Origin: LC029 sp036676475
GTDB lineage: Bacteria > Bacillota > Bacilli > Aneurinibacillales > RAOX-1
Assembly: GCA_036676475.1 (NCBI GenBank)
Contig: JAKFCU010000026.1
Span: 6,357 to 70,356, forward strand
Length of the DNA: 64,000 bases
Reading direction: 5' to 3'
Shown here: piece after piece, positions 7,986-16,445 of the stretch
Layout: each line of letters opens with the position of its first letter
How positions within the stretch are numbered: the first letter of the stretch is position 1
Translations under genes and position numbers: made by a program
Notes under the pieces: model-generated
Database searches by the model: none
Seen by the model: the letters and a program-made list of their open reading frames with translations, nothing else
Told to the model about the DNA's origin: nothing

Positions 7986-9059
7986 CTATATTCCGCCCCC
8001 GTGGTCATTAATCGAGCTCTTTTCCCTGCGTATAGATTCCGATAGACTAATGCCTCCAAAGGTGGCAATAAACACACTAACTATGACCACAAGGATATAG
8101 GGATTAGGCTTCCATGCGATATGCACGAGTCCAAATGAAACCACCAGCGAAGATACAGGAGATACAACCCAGACCTTCATGATCTGTTTAATTACCCCTT
8201 TTTGCCATAGTTTGAACCCATTTTCTGCTGTTCCTACCCCAAGGATTGCCATGGTAGTCGCTTGAGTTAGCGGGACTGGGATACCAAAGATAGAAGCAAT
8301 AATGACTAAGCCTCCTCCGGTTGTGGAAACAGCACTACCCTGTAGAAGTGACAATCTTGTAATCTTCTTCCCGTTGGTTTCAAGAACTCTTCCGCCAAGC
8401 ATAAGCGCTCCTAAAGCCACAAATCCACCGCCAATCCAGACGGCATAGTCTGAAGATAGAATCCCTACACCCACAAGCGGACCCACGGCATTAGCCACAT
8501 TATTCATGCCTGCCGAAAATGCTTCAAGCAGGCCCGTCAGGATTAATAAGCCGCTTAGCCAAGTTTTCCATTGACCTTTTCCTTTTAGCACAGGCCATTT
8601 TTTCTCCGCCTTGGAAATGGTTTTCCCTAATATATAGGCGATAAGAAACGCGGCAGCAGGAATGAGGATCCAGAAGGAGATAATAACCAATAATTTCTTT
8701 AAGTATAATTCCTGGAAGGCAACTCCTACTCCAACGATCGCTCCAACCGTCACTTCGCTTGTAGACAAAGGAATTCCCATGAGATTAGACAAAAATAAGG
8801 TGAACGTCGCAGAAAATAAAATAATGACTACCAACTCTACGTCTAATAGTTGTTGCGGAATAATTCCTCCGCTAATGGTTTTAACAACCTCTCCTCCACC
8901 CAATATAGCTCCTGCCCAAGCACCTAATGCTACAAGTAGCATAGCTTTTGATTTGGATACCGCTCCACTGCCATAAGCTGCACCCATAGAAGCAGCGGTT
9001 CCACTTGCGCCGATGTTCATGGCAAAGAATAAGGCCACGGCAATTGCAACATACGTCAT
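7986..9059 (-). CDS. cysP: Sulfate permease of the PiT family
   Basis: 357-residue polytopic membrane protein of the inorganic phosphate transporter superfamily. The two inverted-repeat signature segments are visible: MNIGASGTAASMGAAYGSGA near the N-terminus and AGMNNVANAVGPLVGVGIL near residue 185. Linkage to cysH, sat and cysC, as in the Bacillus subtilis cysH operon, makes sulfate the likely substrate rather than phosphate. A GGAGG site precedes the ATG. Confidence 0.92.
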   Translation of the reverse strand: MTYVAIAVALFFAMNIGASGTAASMGAAYGSGAVSKSKAMLLVALGAWAGAILGGGEVVKTISGGIIPQQLLDVELVVIILFSATFTLFLSNLMGIPLSTSEVTVGAIVGVGVAFQELYLKKLLVIISFWILIPAAAFLIAYILGKTISKAEKKWPVLKGKGQWKTWLSGLLILTGLLEAFSAGMNNVANAVGPLVGVGILSSDYAVWIGGGFVALGALMLGGRVLETNGKKITRLSLLQGSAVSTTGGGLVIIASIFGIPVPLTQATTMAILGVGTAENGFKLWQKGVIKQIMKVWVVSPVSSLVVSFGLVHIAWKPNPYILVVIVSVFIATFGGISLSESIRREKSSINDHGGGI

Positions 9060-9178
9060 CGGCTCCTACCTCCGCTATTAAATTCATCTACAAACAATGT
9101 CAATACGATTACTTGGTATTAAGATCGAAAAACTTCGTCTATTGTATTTAAGGGAAAGGAAGGATATGATCCTCCCCA

Positions 9179-9421
9179 TTAAGTAAATTGTGACGTCTCC
9201 ACTACATAACCAACGCCGCCGCGCTGAATCGGCTGTTTCTGAACGATGCTTAATTCCTTTACTTTAGGTGGAACAATGGTGTGGCGAAGCAAATGATTCT
9301 CCGCATAAGTAAAGGCCTTATCATCTGCATCAGCAACGACAATAATGGTCATCATTTTTCCGCCCGTCAACACAGCTTCTAGCTTAAATAAATAGTATTC
9401 TCGATTTGCGTGGTCTATCAT
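9179..9421 (-). CDS. Small conserved protein, DUF3906-like
   Basis: 80-residue alpha/beta protein. The pattern YYLFKLEAVL...TIIVVADADDKAFTYAENHLLRH...VKELSIVQKQPIQRG..GYVVE resembles DUF3906 as I remember it. It lies 15 bp after the sulfite reductase gene and before cysP, so a regulatory or assembly role in sulfite reduction is possible. Starts with a GAGGAG site 10 nt upstream. Function unknown. Confidence 0.7.
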   Translation of the reverse strand: MIDHANREYYLFKLEAVLTGGKMMTIIVVADADDKAFTYAENHLLRHTIVPPKVKELSIVQKQPIQRGGVGYVVETSQFT

Positions 9422-9436
9422 GGTGAAGACACTCCT

Positions 9437-11059
9437 CTATGATACAGTGGTGCCCAGAATCTGATTTACTTGTGCCTGAATACCGTCGATCCCTACACGT
9501 TCTACATACTTCCAATACTCTTCATTCTCTAATCGGTTTTCTTTATAGGCTCCAATTAATTGGGCTAAAAATGATCCTAACTTATCCACTGTGACACGGG
9601 CTTTTAGTTTTTGATTGAAACGGGCTTCAAATCCTAGTGTTCCGCCTACATGGATGTCAAACGCTTCGACCATACCATTTTCTGTTTTTACTAATGCGCC
9701 TTGGAGTCCAATATCGGCAATTTGTCTTTGACCACAGGAGTTAGGGCATCCTACCATATGAATCCGCAAAGGAGTGTCTAGCTCCACTGTATCGTCCAAG
9801 TATTCCGCAAGAGAACGCATCCGTTCCTTTGTTTCTACTATGGCTAGATTACAATATTCAGTCCCTGTACAGGAAACTGCATAACCTACAAATGTATTAG
9901 GCTCCAATTTAAAACGATCAATGATCAATTTTTCCTGTTTAAAAGCTTCCACCTTGGAAGAAGGAATATTTCGAATCAATACGTTCTGCGAGTTACATGT
10001 TCCAATGGTTCCATCCCCATATTCTTCAGCTAATCGAGATAACTCAATGAGTTCATCTGCATTCATGCGCCCTACAGGGACAGATAGTCCTGCATAATAG
10101 TTGTCAGCTTGCTTCTGTTCATGAATGCCGTAGAAATAGCCAGCTTTCCATCCTTGAGTCAGATCGTCTCCTTGGGTTTCCAATTCGCCGGTTACTTTAA
10201 TCAATTCTTCCCGGAATTTTTCTGGTCCCCAGTCAGCCACTAAAAATTTCAATCGGGCATGCGTCCGTTTTTCCCGGTAGCCAAAATCCCGAAACACGGT
10301 GGTAACTCCTGCAGCTACCTTTACTACTTCTTCTGGGCGGCAGAAAACGTCCAGTTTTTCAGCCAGTATAGGCTTTGCTGACAAGCCACCCCCAACCCAA
10401 ATGTGGAATCCGATGACTTCCTGACCATCGATTATCTTCTTGGCAGGTGTAAAGGCTAAATCATTAATTTCCGCATGGCCTGTATTATAGATATTGGATG
10501 AAATAGACATCTTATACTTTCTTGGCAGGTTAGAGAACTCCCGGTTTACTAAGAAATACTGCTCCAGTTCTTCGACCAGCGGGCGCGTATCTAGCACTTC
10601 GTTAGGATCAATGCCGGCTAATGGATTCCCGATAATCGTACGCGGGCAGTCTCCACAGGCTTCAAAGGAGGACATTCCCACGGAAGCTAAGCGTTCGAAG
10701 ATGTCGGGTAGAGATTCGACGGTTAACCAGTGAAACTGAATAGCCTGGCGGGTAGTTACATCCACGAGGTCACGGCCATAATCCCGTGCAATCTCAGCTA
10801 ACACTTTTGCCTGTTCTACGTTGAGGATCCCGCTTGGAATTCTCACACGCATCATGAAATGGCCATCTTTGGGACGCTGCTGATAAACTCCAGCCCATTT
10901 AAACCGATCCATATCAGTACTTTCAATGGATGCAAACCCTTCCTTGGAATATTTATTGATAATAGTCTCGATTACATCTAGACCATCCTTTTCCAATTTT
11001 GCTACTTCCATTTTGTTTAACTTTGGATCATTTGCCCATTTCCATGACTTCGTTGTCAA
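9437..11059 (-). CDS. Single-subunit siroheme sulfite (nitrite/sulfite) reductase
   Basis: 540-residue ferredoxin-type siroheme-[4Fe-4S] reductase catalysing the six-electron reduction of sulfite to sulfide. It has two ferredoxin-like half domains, the cluster motifs CTGTEYCN (about 400) and CPNSCGQ (about 443) supplying four cysteines, and the Arg-rich active-site segments (RVRIPSG, TTRQAIQFHW). Sequence alone fits nitrite or sulfite reductase; its place in a sulfate cluster with sirB and sirC argues for sulfite. No flavoprotein CysJ partner is present, so ferredoxin is the likely donor. I take TTG at 11059, 9 nt after GGGAG; a longer TTG start at 11080 is less well placed. Confidence 0.9.
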   Translation of the reverse strand: MTTKSWKWANDPKLNKMEVAKLEKDGLDVIETIINKYSKEGFASIESTDMDRFKWAGVYQQRPKDGHFMMRVRIPSGILNVEQAKVLAEIARDYGRDLVDVTTRQAIQFHWLTVESLPDIFERLASVGMSSFEACGDCPRTIIGNPLAGIDPNEVLDTRPLVEELEQYFLVNREFSNLPRKYKMSISSNIYNTGHAEINDLAFTPAKKIIDGQEVIGFHIWVGGGLSAKPILAEKLDVFCRPEEVVKVAAGVTTVFRDFGYREKRTHARLKFLVADWGPEKFREELIKVTGELETQGDDLTQGWKAGYFYGIHEQKQADNYYAGLSVPVGRMNADELIELSRLAEEYGDGTIGTCNSQNVLIRNIPSSKVEAFKQEKLIIDRFKLEPNTFVGYAVSCTGTEYCNLAIVETKERMRSLAEYLDDTVELDTPLRIHMVGCPNSCGQRQIADIGLQGALVKTENGMVEAFDIHVGGTLGFEARFNQKLKARVTVDKLGSFLAQLIGAYKENRLENEEYWKYVERVGIDGIQAQVNQILGTTVS

Positions 11060-11128
11060 TTTCTTCACTCTCCCATTCAAGTATCTATGTTTTAATTCTG
11101 AGTAATCGAATATGTTTTATTGGTTTAA

Positions 11129-11157
11129 AGTCTATAATATTCTTCGATTTTCGTCAA
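11129..11157 (-). promoter_or_regulatory. Promoter before the sulfite reductase gene
   Basis: Read on the minus strand: TTGACG (11157-11152), a 17-bp spacer, then TAGACT (11134-11129), about 70 bp before the start codon. This suggests that the distal six genes can be transcribed separately from sirBC. Confidence 0.5.
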
Positions 11158-11167
11158 TAAATCTTTT

Positions 11168-11920
11168 TCAGTTTTCGAAAATAGTTTGGCAGATCCAATC
11201 CGTTATCAAAGGATGAGGCAAATACGTCTTCCCATTGTAGGCACAGTTAATTCCTTTTAATTTGCTAGGGATAACTGTGTGAGTGAAATACCCCTCACTT
11301 AAGAAGATAGGAATAACGATTAACCGATTCTTTAGAGCTAGTGCTTTTGCTCGACTAATAACCTGATTTCCTTTTAAAGTTGCATAGGAGACACCCTTCA
11401 AACCGAGCTGAGTTTGAAGATGTTGACCTATATGCTGAAATAGTTCTTCCCATTTTTCTTTGAAACCGGCCACTTTGCTTCCATGTCCAATTAGCAGTAA
11501 AACTTCATCCTCTGGAATCACAGATAATTCTTGCACTCTTTCTTCTAGAATATTAAGAACTATGGGATGGGCTTCTAAAGGAGAACACCAGGTCAATTCC
11601 GCTGTGGATGATATAGGCCGAAGTTCGGTTGGGATCCGAGACTGTTCAAGTAAACCCAAAGCATACTGTATTTCCTCTAAGTGAGTGCTTCCCATCGTAA
11701 TAAAAAGCGGAATGATGAGTATACGATTCACTCCATGGCATTCTAGTGAATAGACCCCGTCCGCTATGCTCTTGCCAGGGACCAGTTCTAAAAATCCGAT
11801 GGCCATAGGCATTTCCGGAATCTTAAACCTGGCCTTCTGGACTGCCTCCTCGATTCCTTTCACCCAGTTCGCATTACGGGAGCCGTGTGCAATAACAAGA
11901 GCACCAACGTTCGTCACCAT
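11168..11920 (-). CDS. sirB: Sirohydrochlorin ferrochelatase
   Basis: 250-residue CbiX/SirB class II chelatase that inserts Fe2+ into sirohydrochlorin to make siroheme. Two tandem half-repeats are visible: ALVIAHGSRN with GFLELVPGKSIADGV in the N-half, and LLLIGHGSKV with FLSEGYFTHTVIP in the C-half; the paired His residues bind metal. It directly precedes the sulfite reductase that needs siroheme. The start is ATG at 11920 or GTG at 11917; GGAGG lies very close, slightly favouring the GTG. Confidence 0.93.
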   Translation of the reverse strand: MVTNVGALVIAHGSRNANWVKGIEEAVQKARFKIPEMPMAIGFLELVPGKSIADGVYSLECHGVNRILIIPLFITMGSTHLEEIQYALGLLEQSRIPTELRPISSTAELTWCSPLEAHPIVLNILEERVQELSVIPEDEVLLLIGHGSKVAGFKEKWEELFQHIGQHLQTQLGLKGVSYATLKGNQVISRAKALALKNRLIVIPIFLSEGYFTHTVIPSKLKGINCAYNGKTYLPHPLITDWICQTIFEN

Positions 11921-12121
11921 CTACCTCCGGATCCTATGATTGATTCCATATCTCTTATGATAACTCATATCCAATACCATACACATCAGGGGCAGCAAAT
12001 TTTTTCTTTCCATTTATTCCAACTATTTGCTGTTTGTTTTATGGCGCATTTTCCTTGGATTAATTCCGACTTATTAGATATGAATAATATAATTTAATTT
12101 ACTACCCCTGTCAACAACAAT

Positions 12122-12766
12122 TTATTTTTGGTTATTCACATACTTATTTATCAAATCCTGGACATATCGATTTCGTTTTTCGTTATTGCCTTCCTTCGTC
12201 CAATCCAAATAACGAGGATGAAGCAGCTCTGATAATAAAGCCTTCTGAAGCACGGATGGAAGCTTTAGATTGATAATTTGACGCCTGTATTTACCGAGGA
12301 AGTTGACATACTCTTCATACTCTGTGCCAATAAACTCTTCTAATTCTTTCTTTAGTCTTTTGGAAAAACCAGGATTATCTCCCCCTGTAGAAATGGAGAT
12401 TTGAAGATTTCCCCGTTCAATAACAGAAGGAACGATCAACGTACTTATTTCCGGTTGGTCTACGATATTGATCCATTGGTCTGGGGAAGTGGATTCATAG
12501 ACCAGTTGGTTGATCGTTGGATTATCGGTAGCTGCTATAACCAAGCACGCTCCCTTGACATCTAGAGGAAGGAAACTTCGTGCCATCCACTCTAGCTTTC
12601 CTTCCCGCGCCCACTGAACAATGAACTCTGTGCAAACCGGACTGACAACAAGAACCCTACCTTCTGCTTTTAATAGTGATCGTATCTTTCGCTCGGCTAC
12701 CTTACCGCCGCCTATAACAACACATCGTTTCCCGCTAAGTTTCAACATGGCTGAATAATAGGGCAT
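12122..12766 (-). CDS. sirC: Precorrin-2 dehydrogenase
   Basis: 214 residues, homologous to the N-terminal part of CysG. NAD+-dependent oxidation of precorrin-2 to sirohydrochlorin. The NAD motif VVIGGGKVAERKIRSLL (16-32) and the conserved VIAATDNPTIN and ISTGGDNPGFSKRLKKELE segments are clear. It stands first in the sulfur cluster, with a 200-bp gap to sirB. The uroporphyrinogen-III methyltransferase that makes its substrate is not in this window, so siroheme synthesis is split in this genome or continues elsewhere. Confidence 0.93.
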   Translation of the reverse strand: MPYYSAMLKLSGKRCVVIGGGKVAERKIRSLLKAEGRVLVVSPVCTEFIVQWAREGKLEWMARSFLPLDVKGACLVIAATDNPTINQLVYESTSPDQWINIVDQPEISTLIVPSVIERGNLQISISTGGDNPGFSKRLKKELEEFIGTEYEEYVNFLGKYRRQIINLKLPSVLQKALLSELLHPRYLDWTKEGNNEKRNRYVQDLINKYVNNQK

Positions 12767-12963
12767 GATCGATTTCCCCCTTCATCTGTTTGCTGGTGTA
12801 CTGCGTCGAATTAGCTTTCTTTCACCAGCGATTGTTGTGCCCTCGTGGGTGTTATCATAACTATAACCGATCTTACGCTATGAGGTAAAAGCTTGTCCAT
12901 TTCTTAATGGGGATAAACACCCATGACGATTGGTGAATAGAATAGTTTCAGGAGGAGATTGAG

Positions 12964-13533
12964 GTGGACTATTTTGATGAAACGATGAAGCATATACAAA
13001 AAGCGACAGAAAGACTCGGCCATGCCGATTTTAATCACACCAATCCGTGGCAATCCCTTCACCATATGCAGCAAATATTCGATCAAAATTTTTGGCAAAA
13101 TGTGCACCAGTTAACTTCCCTTGCTCAAAGTCAGAATACCGGTAGTCCCACTGGGGTAAAGCATCCATATCAAGAAGCAAAGGAGAAAACGAATAACTTT
13201 TCCCCCAAGATTGATCTTTTTCAAACTTTAGGAAAAATAATCGTCTGCTGCGAATTGGCTGGGTTAGACAAAAATAGCTTGAAGATATCCGTGTCGAACG
13301 GCCAGCTCCTCATAATCCAAGGAAAGATCAAAGAACATGATTTAGCGGAATATCTCATTCTAAATGAACGGTATTGCGGAAAATTTAACCGTCACGTGGC
13401 CCTTCCCTCTCTCGTTCTCTCAGAAGGAGTAAAAACGACCTATAAAGACGGCCTTTTACAGGTACATTTAATCAAAAAAAATAAGAAACAAATAGTAAAG
13501 GGAACGAAGAACCTCCCTGTGGATCTTGAATAA
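12964..13533 (+). CDS. Hsp20/alpha-crystallin-domain protein
   Basis: 189 residues. The N-terminal 75 are polar and Gln/His-rich. An alpha-crystallin domain follows (about 80-178: PKIDLFQTLGKIIVCCELAGLDKNSLKI...FNRHVALPS...TYKDGLLQVHLIK), with the typical A-x-x-x-n-G-v-L strand present as TYKDGLLQV. The tail lacks the usual I-x-I anchor. Proteins of this shape in Bacillus include spore-coat CotM/CotP and germination protein GerT. GTG start with GGAGGAG upstream; own terminator at 13541. Confidence 0.8.
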   Translation: MDYFDETMKHIQKATERLGHADFNHTNPWQSLHHMQQIFDQNFWQNVHQLTSLAQSQNTGSPTGVKHPYQEAKEKTNNFSPKIDLFQTLGKIIVCCELAGLDKNSLKISVSNGQLLIIQGKIKEHDLAEYLILNERYCGKFNRHVALPSLVLSEGVKTTYKDGLLQVHLIKKNKKQIVKGTKNLPVDLE

Positions 13534-13540
13534 GTGAGAT

Positions 13541-13576
13541 AGCCCTGAAAGTTTGTGAAACTTCAAGGGCTTTTTC
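13541..13576 (+). terminator. Terminator of the Hsp20-like gene
   Basis: Stem AGCCCT...AGTTT / AAACT...AGGGCT with a 3-nt loop and a TTTTTC tail, 8 bp after the stop codon. Confidence 0.85.
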
Positions 13577-13578
13577 TT

Positions 13579-13664
13579 GATTCGAACAAAAAATAGGTTG
13601 ATTCAAACAAAATATGCAATGATTCGAACAAAAAAACAAGGTATTCGAACAATATTCAAACAAA
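13579..13664. repeat. 21-bp-period degenerate tandem array A
   Basis: The motif GATTCGAAC/GATTCAAAC followed by A-rich sequence starts at 13579, 13600, 13621 and 13642, exactly 21 bp apart; a fifth partial copy is at 13653. It lies between convergent genes, just after a terminator. Translated frames give meaningless 7-residue repeats. Confidence 0.8.
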
Positions 13665-13710
13665 ATCTAAAAACCAATTCTTAAGCTATTGAAGAACTAC
13701 TAAACCAACT

Positions 13711-14622
13711 TCATTTTTTTAACTTGCTTCGGTATATAGTGATATATTTTTGAAAATCCCAATTAATAAGAAAATCAACTGCCGCTTCTCTGCCTTTTTG
13801 GACAAGCTCCTTCTTTTGGGTTTCTGTGAGATTAAATTGGGTTGCCGTATAGGGAATATCTTTAATAAAAATCGTTCTGACTGCATCATGTGTATTAATA
13901 TATCGACGATCATGCCCCTCTACCATCGTTCGGATCAAAGCAATACTTAATTCCACTGGACCTTTTACCTTTTCAGGTTGATGAACATATCGGGGTCCTG
14001 ACAAACGAAATCCAAAAGTCGGCCAACGCGGAGTCTCTTTTGAATCAAATAACCAAATCGGATAATTGCTCAATATGCCACCGTCAACCATGATATTTCC
14101 CGAAAGGGTAAAGGGCCGAAAAAAATAAGGGATCGTACAGCTCATACAAACAGCGAGTGCAAGAGGAAATTGAGAAGGATTGATACCATAGGTGGGAAGA
14201 TCGTCTGGAAGTACGCACATTTTGTTATTAGTAATATCTGTTACAATAATCCTTAACTTATTCTTAGGCAAGTCGCCAAAGGTAAAGATCCCTTTTTTTC
14301 TAAAAATACCTTTCAACCAATCTTCCAACACTTGAATAGAATAAATTCCATTATACATCTCTAAGCAGAACCAAGGACCAATGAAAGGAATACGTCCTAT
14401 ACCCTTCTTTACCTCTAGCTGGTCAAAGGGGAATTCTAACAACAAAGAAGTTAATTCATCCTTCCCCTTGATTCCAACAGCGAGCAAAGCTGCAATAATC
14501 GATCCGGCTGATGTTCCTGCAAGATGCTCCCACTCATAACCCGCCTCTTCCATTGCATCAACGGCCCCCAAAAAAGCGAGGCCTTTGATGCCACCTCCTT
14601 CGAAAACGGCATCGATTTTCAT
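13711..14622 (-). CDS. Patatin-like phospholipase
   Basis: 303-residue patatin-family serine acyl hydrolase. Visible: oxyanion loop EGGGIKGLAF (about 8-17), nucleophile motif GTSAGS (about 37-42) and catalytic Asp in VDGGILSNYP (about 182). No signal peptide, so cytoplasmic or peripheral. Likely hydrolyses acyl chains from phospholipids or related lipids. Start at 14622 follows GGGGGG by 5 nt; the ATG 21 bp upstream has no site. Related to the RssA/YlbK/YchK group. Confidence 0.9.
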   Translation of the reverse strand: MKIDAVFEGGGIKGLAFLGAVDAMEEAGYEWEHLAGTSAGSIIAALLAVGIKGKDELTSLLLEFPFDQLEVKKGIGRIPFIGPWFCLEMYNGIYSIQVLEDWLKGIFRKKGIFTFGDLPKNKLRIIVTDITNNKMCVLPDDLPTYGINPSQFPLALAVCMSCTIPYFFRPFTLSGNIMVDGGILSNYPIWLFDSKETPRWPTFGFRLSGPRYVHQPEKVKGPVELSIALIRTMVEGHDRRYINTHDAVRTIFIKDIPYTATQFNLTETQKKELVQKGREAAVDFLINWDFQKYITIYRSKLKK

Positions 14623-14758
14623 CAAATCCCCCCTCTTTTGCATTCCCTTCTATTATTGTATAGAGCGGAAAAAAGAGTATGCCAAAGGAAGAACCTTATT
14701 CCTCCATTTTGTATTTTATAATAGGGGAAACTCCTTGTCTGTTTCTGAATAGTATCAG

Positions 14759-14794
14759 CAAAATACCCTCCATCTAAATAGATAGAGGGTATTT
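14759..14794 (-). terminator. Terminator of the Met/Pro/His-rich gene
   Basis: 10-bp perfect stem AAATACCCTC / GAGGGTATTT with a 14-nt loop, between the coat-like gene and the patatin gene. The T-tail is short (TTTT). Confidence 0.7.
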
Positions 14795-14805
14795 ATTCGA
14801 ATCCA

Positions 14806-15558
14806 TCATATACTGTGGTGATGATGGTGTTTATGCTTGCAAGAATCCATCATATAGTGATGATGGTGCTTATCCTTACCTGAATCCATCATATGGTGGT
14901 GATGGTACTTATGCTTGCAAGAATCCTTCATGGAATTAGAACTGCCATACTTCATGGAAGAATCGTAGGAGGAGTCATAAGAGGAAGAGTAGGAGGAATC
15001 ATGATAACACTTTTGCTTATAATACCTGCATTTTTTTTCATGATATTTTTTCTTCATCATGTAATGGTAATACTTTTGTTTGTGATGCTTATGCTTTTGG
15101 CACTTATATTCATAATAAGTTACTTTCTTCATATGGAATTCGAGCTTAATTATCAATTTGGATTGTGATTTCTGCAAGGGTTGCGGGATGTTCAACATGT
15201 GAAACGGCTGCATAGGTGGTATATTCATCATATCATTAGGCATTACGGGCGGTTTGATGTTCATTCCATAGTGCATCACAGGAGGTTTATTCATCATATC
15301 ATTAGGCATTACGGGCGGTTTGATGTTCATTTCATGATGCATCACAGGAGGTTTATTCATCATTTCATTAGGTATAACGGGCGGTTTGATGTTCATTTCA
15401 TGATGCATCACAGGAGGGTTATTCATCATTTCATTAGGTATAACGGGCGGTTTGACGTTCATTTCATGATGTATCACAGGAGGTTTTTTCATCATTTCAT
15501 CGGGCATAACAGGCGGTGTCGGAGGCATAGGCGGCATTTGACTAGGCTTTTTTTCCAT
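14806..15558 (-). CDS. Met/Pro/His-rich repeat protein, probable spore-coat-type
   Basis: About 250 residues of extreme composition. The N-half is a tandem 22-residue repeat built from PPVMHHEMNIKPPV and PNEMMNKPP elements (about five copies). The C-half is rich in Lys, Tyr, His and Cys (KCQKHKHHKQKYYHY), then Ser/Asp/Tyr, and ends in three HHHH clusters. No membrane segment. Such proteins occur in spore coats and as metal binders; the Met-x3-Met and His clusters would suit Cu, Zn or Ni. The ATG at 15570 touches the AAAGGAG site, so the ATG at 15558 is the likelier start. Function is inferred from composition only. Confidence 0.7.
   Translation of the reverse strand: MEKKPSQMPPMPPTPPVMPDEMMKKPPVIHHEMNVKPPVIPNEMMNNPPVMHHEMNIKPPVIPNEMMNKPPVMHHEMNIKPPVMPNDMMNKPPVMHYGMNIKPPVMPNDMMNIPPMQPFHMLNIPQPLQKSQSKLIIKLEFHMKKVTYYEYKCQKHKHHKQKYYHYMMKKKYHEKKCRYYKQKCYHDSSYSSSYDSSYDSSMKYGSSNSMKDSCKHKYHHHHMMDSGKDKHHHHYMMDSCKHKHHHHHSI
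15223..15520 (-). repeat. 66-bp in-frame tandem repeat
   Basis: Units begin at 15223, 15289, 15355, 15421 and 15487, exactly 66 bp (22 codons) apart and nearly identical. This points to recent expansion by slippage or unequal crossing over. Confidence 0.9.
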
Positions 15559-15668
15559 CGGGCAGGTCATCTCCTTTAGGTCTTTGTCTTTATACTTATA
15601 TGAGGAGATTCACCTAGCCGTAACGACACCTGCCTATGTAGCCTCGATTATTATCGCCTATTTTTTAG

Positions 15669-16373
15669 TTATTTGCGGATATCTTCTACATCCTCTTCTT
15701 CCATCTCTTCTACTTTGGAATAAACTTCCTCCATCATGAGTGGAAAGGGAAAAGGAGAAGTCCAAAAAGGTGGAGCTATCTTCCAGCGATTCAACACAGG
15801 AGAAGGCATAGGCTGCGTTGGAAGGGGAACCATACCATACCTTCCCTTCCCGATGTGATCCTTACTTGAAAAGGAACTCCCCTTTGAGTGCAAATTCGAG
15901 AGCACCTCCTTCCAAGGAATGCCCCGGAATAACACATATTGAAACGGATTTTCTTCAAAGACTCCTCCCACAGTAAAGGCTGATGCGATTAAATGCTTAC
16001 AAGGAACCGTCTCATCCGGACAGGTGCAAGAGAGCTGTAAGGGAGGGATCGAGAGCAATGCAGAAAGGCAAGCAACTTCTGTAAAGGCCTCATGCACCTC
16101 TTTGGCATAGATTTTCATAACCAAGGATGGCTGTTCGATAAAGGTGTTTTTAATCTGTTCTTGTAAGGAAAAATCCAGTGGTGCACATCTCATCTCTTGC
16201 CGATAGACTTCACTCCCTTTTATCGAAGTATTCACTCTCCCTGCTGATATGTGTAATTCAACTTGCTGCTTTTGCTGTGAAATGGTTCTCCCGCGATGCC
16301 ACCGGGAGGATATACTGCTATCTTGCCAATAGGCTAACCAATCTTTCATGAACCAAGTAACCTTTTTCCGCAA
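15669..16373 (-). CDS. ywqB: SWIM zinc-finger protein (YwqB-like)
   Basis: 234 residues with a SWIM domain, CTCPDETVPCKHLIA (about 136-150), giving the CxCx(n)CxH zinc signature. SWIM proteins of this type accompany SNF2-family helicases, and the gene lies 70 bp after one (16443), the same pairing as ywqA-ywqB of Bacillus subtilis. Probably a DNA- or protein-binding partner of that ATPase. TTG start with GGAGGGG 5 nt before. Pro-rich linker and acidic tail (KVEEMEEEDVEDI) at the C-terminus. Confidence 0.85.
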   Translation of the reverse strand: MRKKVTWFMKDWLAYWQDSSISSRWHRGRTISQQKQQVELHISAGRVNTSIKGSEVYRQEMRCAPLDFSLQEQIKNTFIEQPSLVMKIYAKEVHEAFTEVACLSALLSIPPLQLSCTCPDETVPCKHLIASAFTVGGVFEENPFQYVLFRGIPWKEVLSNLHSKGSSFSSKDHIGKGRYGMVPLPTQPMPSPVLNRWKIAPPFWTSPFPFPLMMEEVYSKVEEMEEEDVEDIRK

Positions 16374-16399
16374 GGCTTCCCCTCCTTTTTCCTACACCC

Positions 16400-16445
16400 A
16401 TCAGTCGGGTATTATACGCATTAGGCTACGCCAGTAGCTTTCTTA
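16400..16445 (-). repeat. 51-bp palindromic repeat, copy 1
   Basis: Partly diverged copy (CAGTCGGGTATTATACGC..., with the inner hairpin GCTACGCCAGTAGC intact). Read along the minus strand it begins with TAAGAAAGC, and this TAA is the stop codon of the SNF2 gene. Confidence 0.85.

Noticed and set aside
13472..13663. Minus-strand frame with 7-residue Cys/Asn repeats
   Set aside because: Result of the 21-bp array; overlaps the 3' end of the Hsp20-like gene and its terminator.
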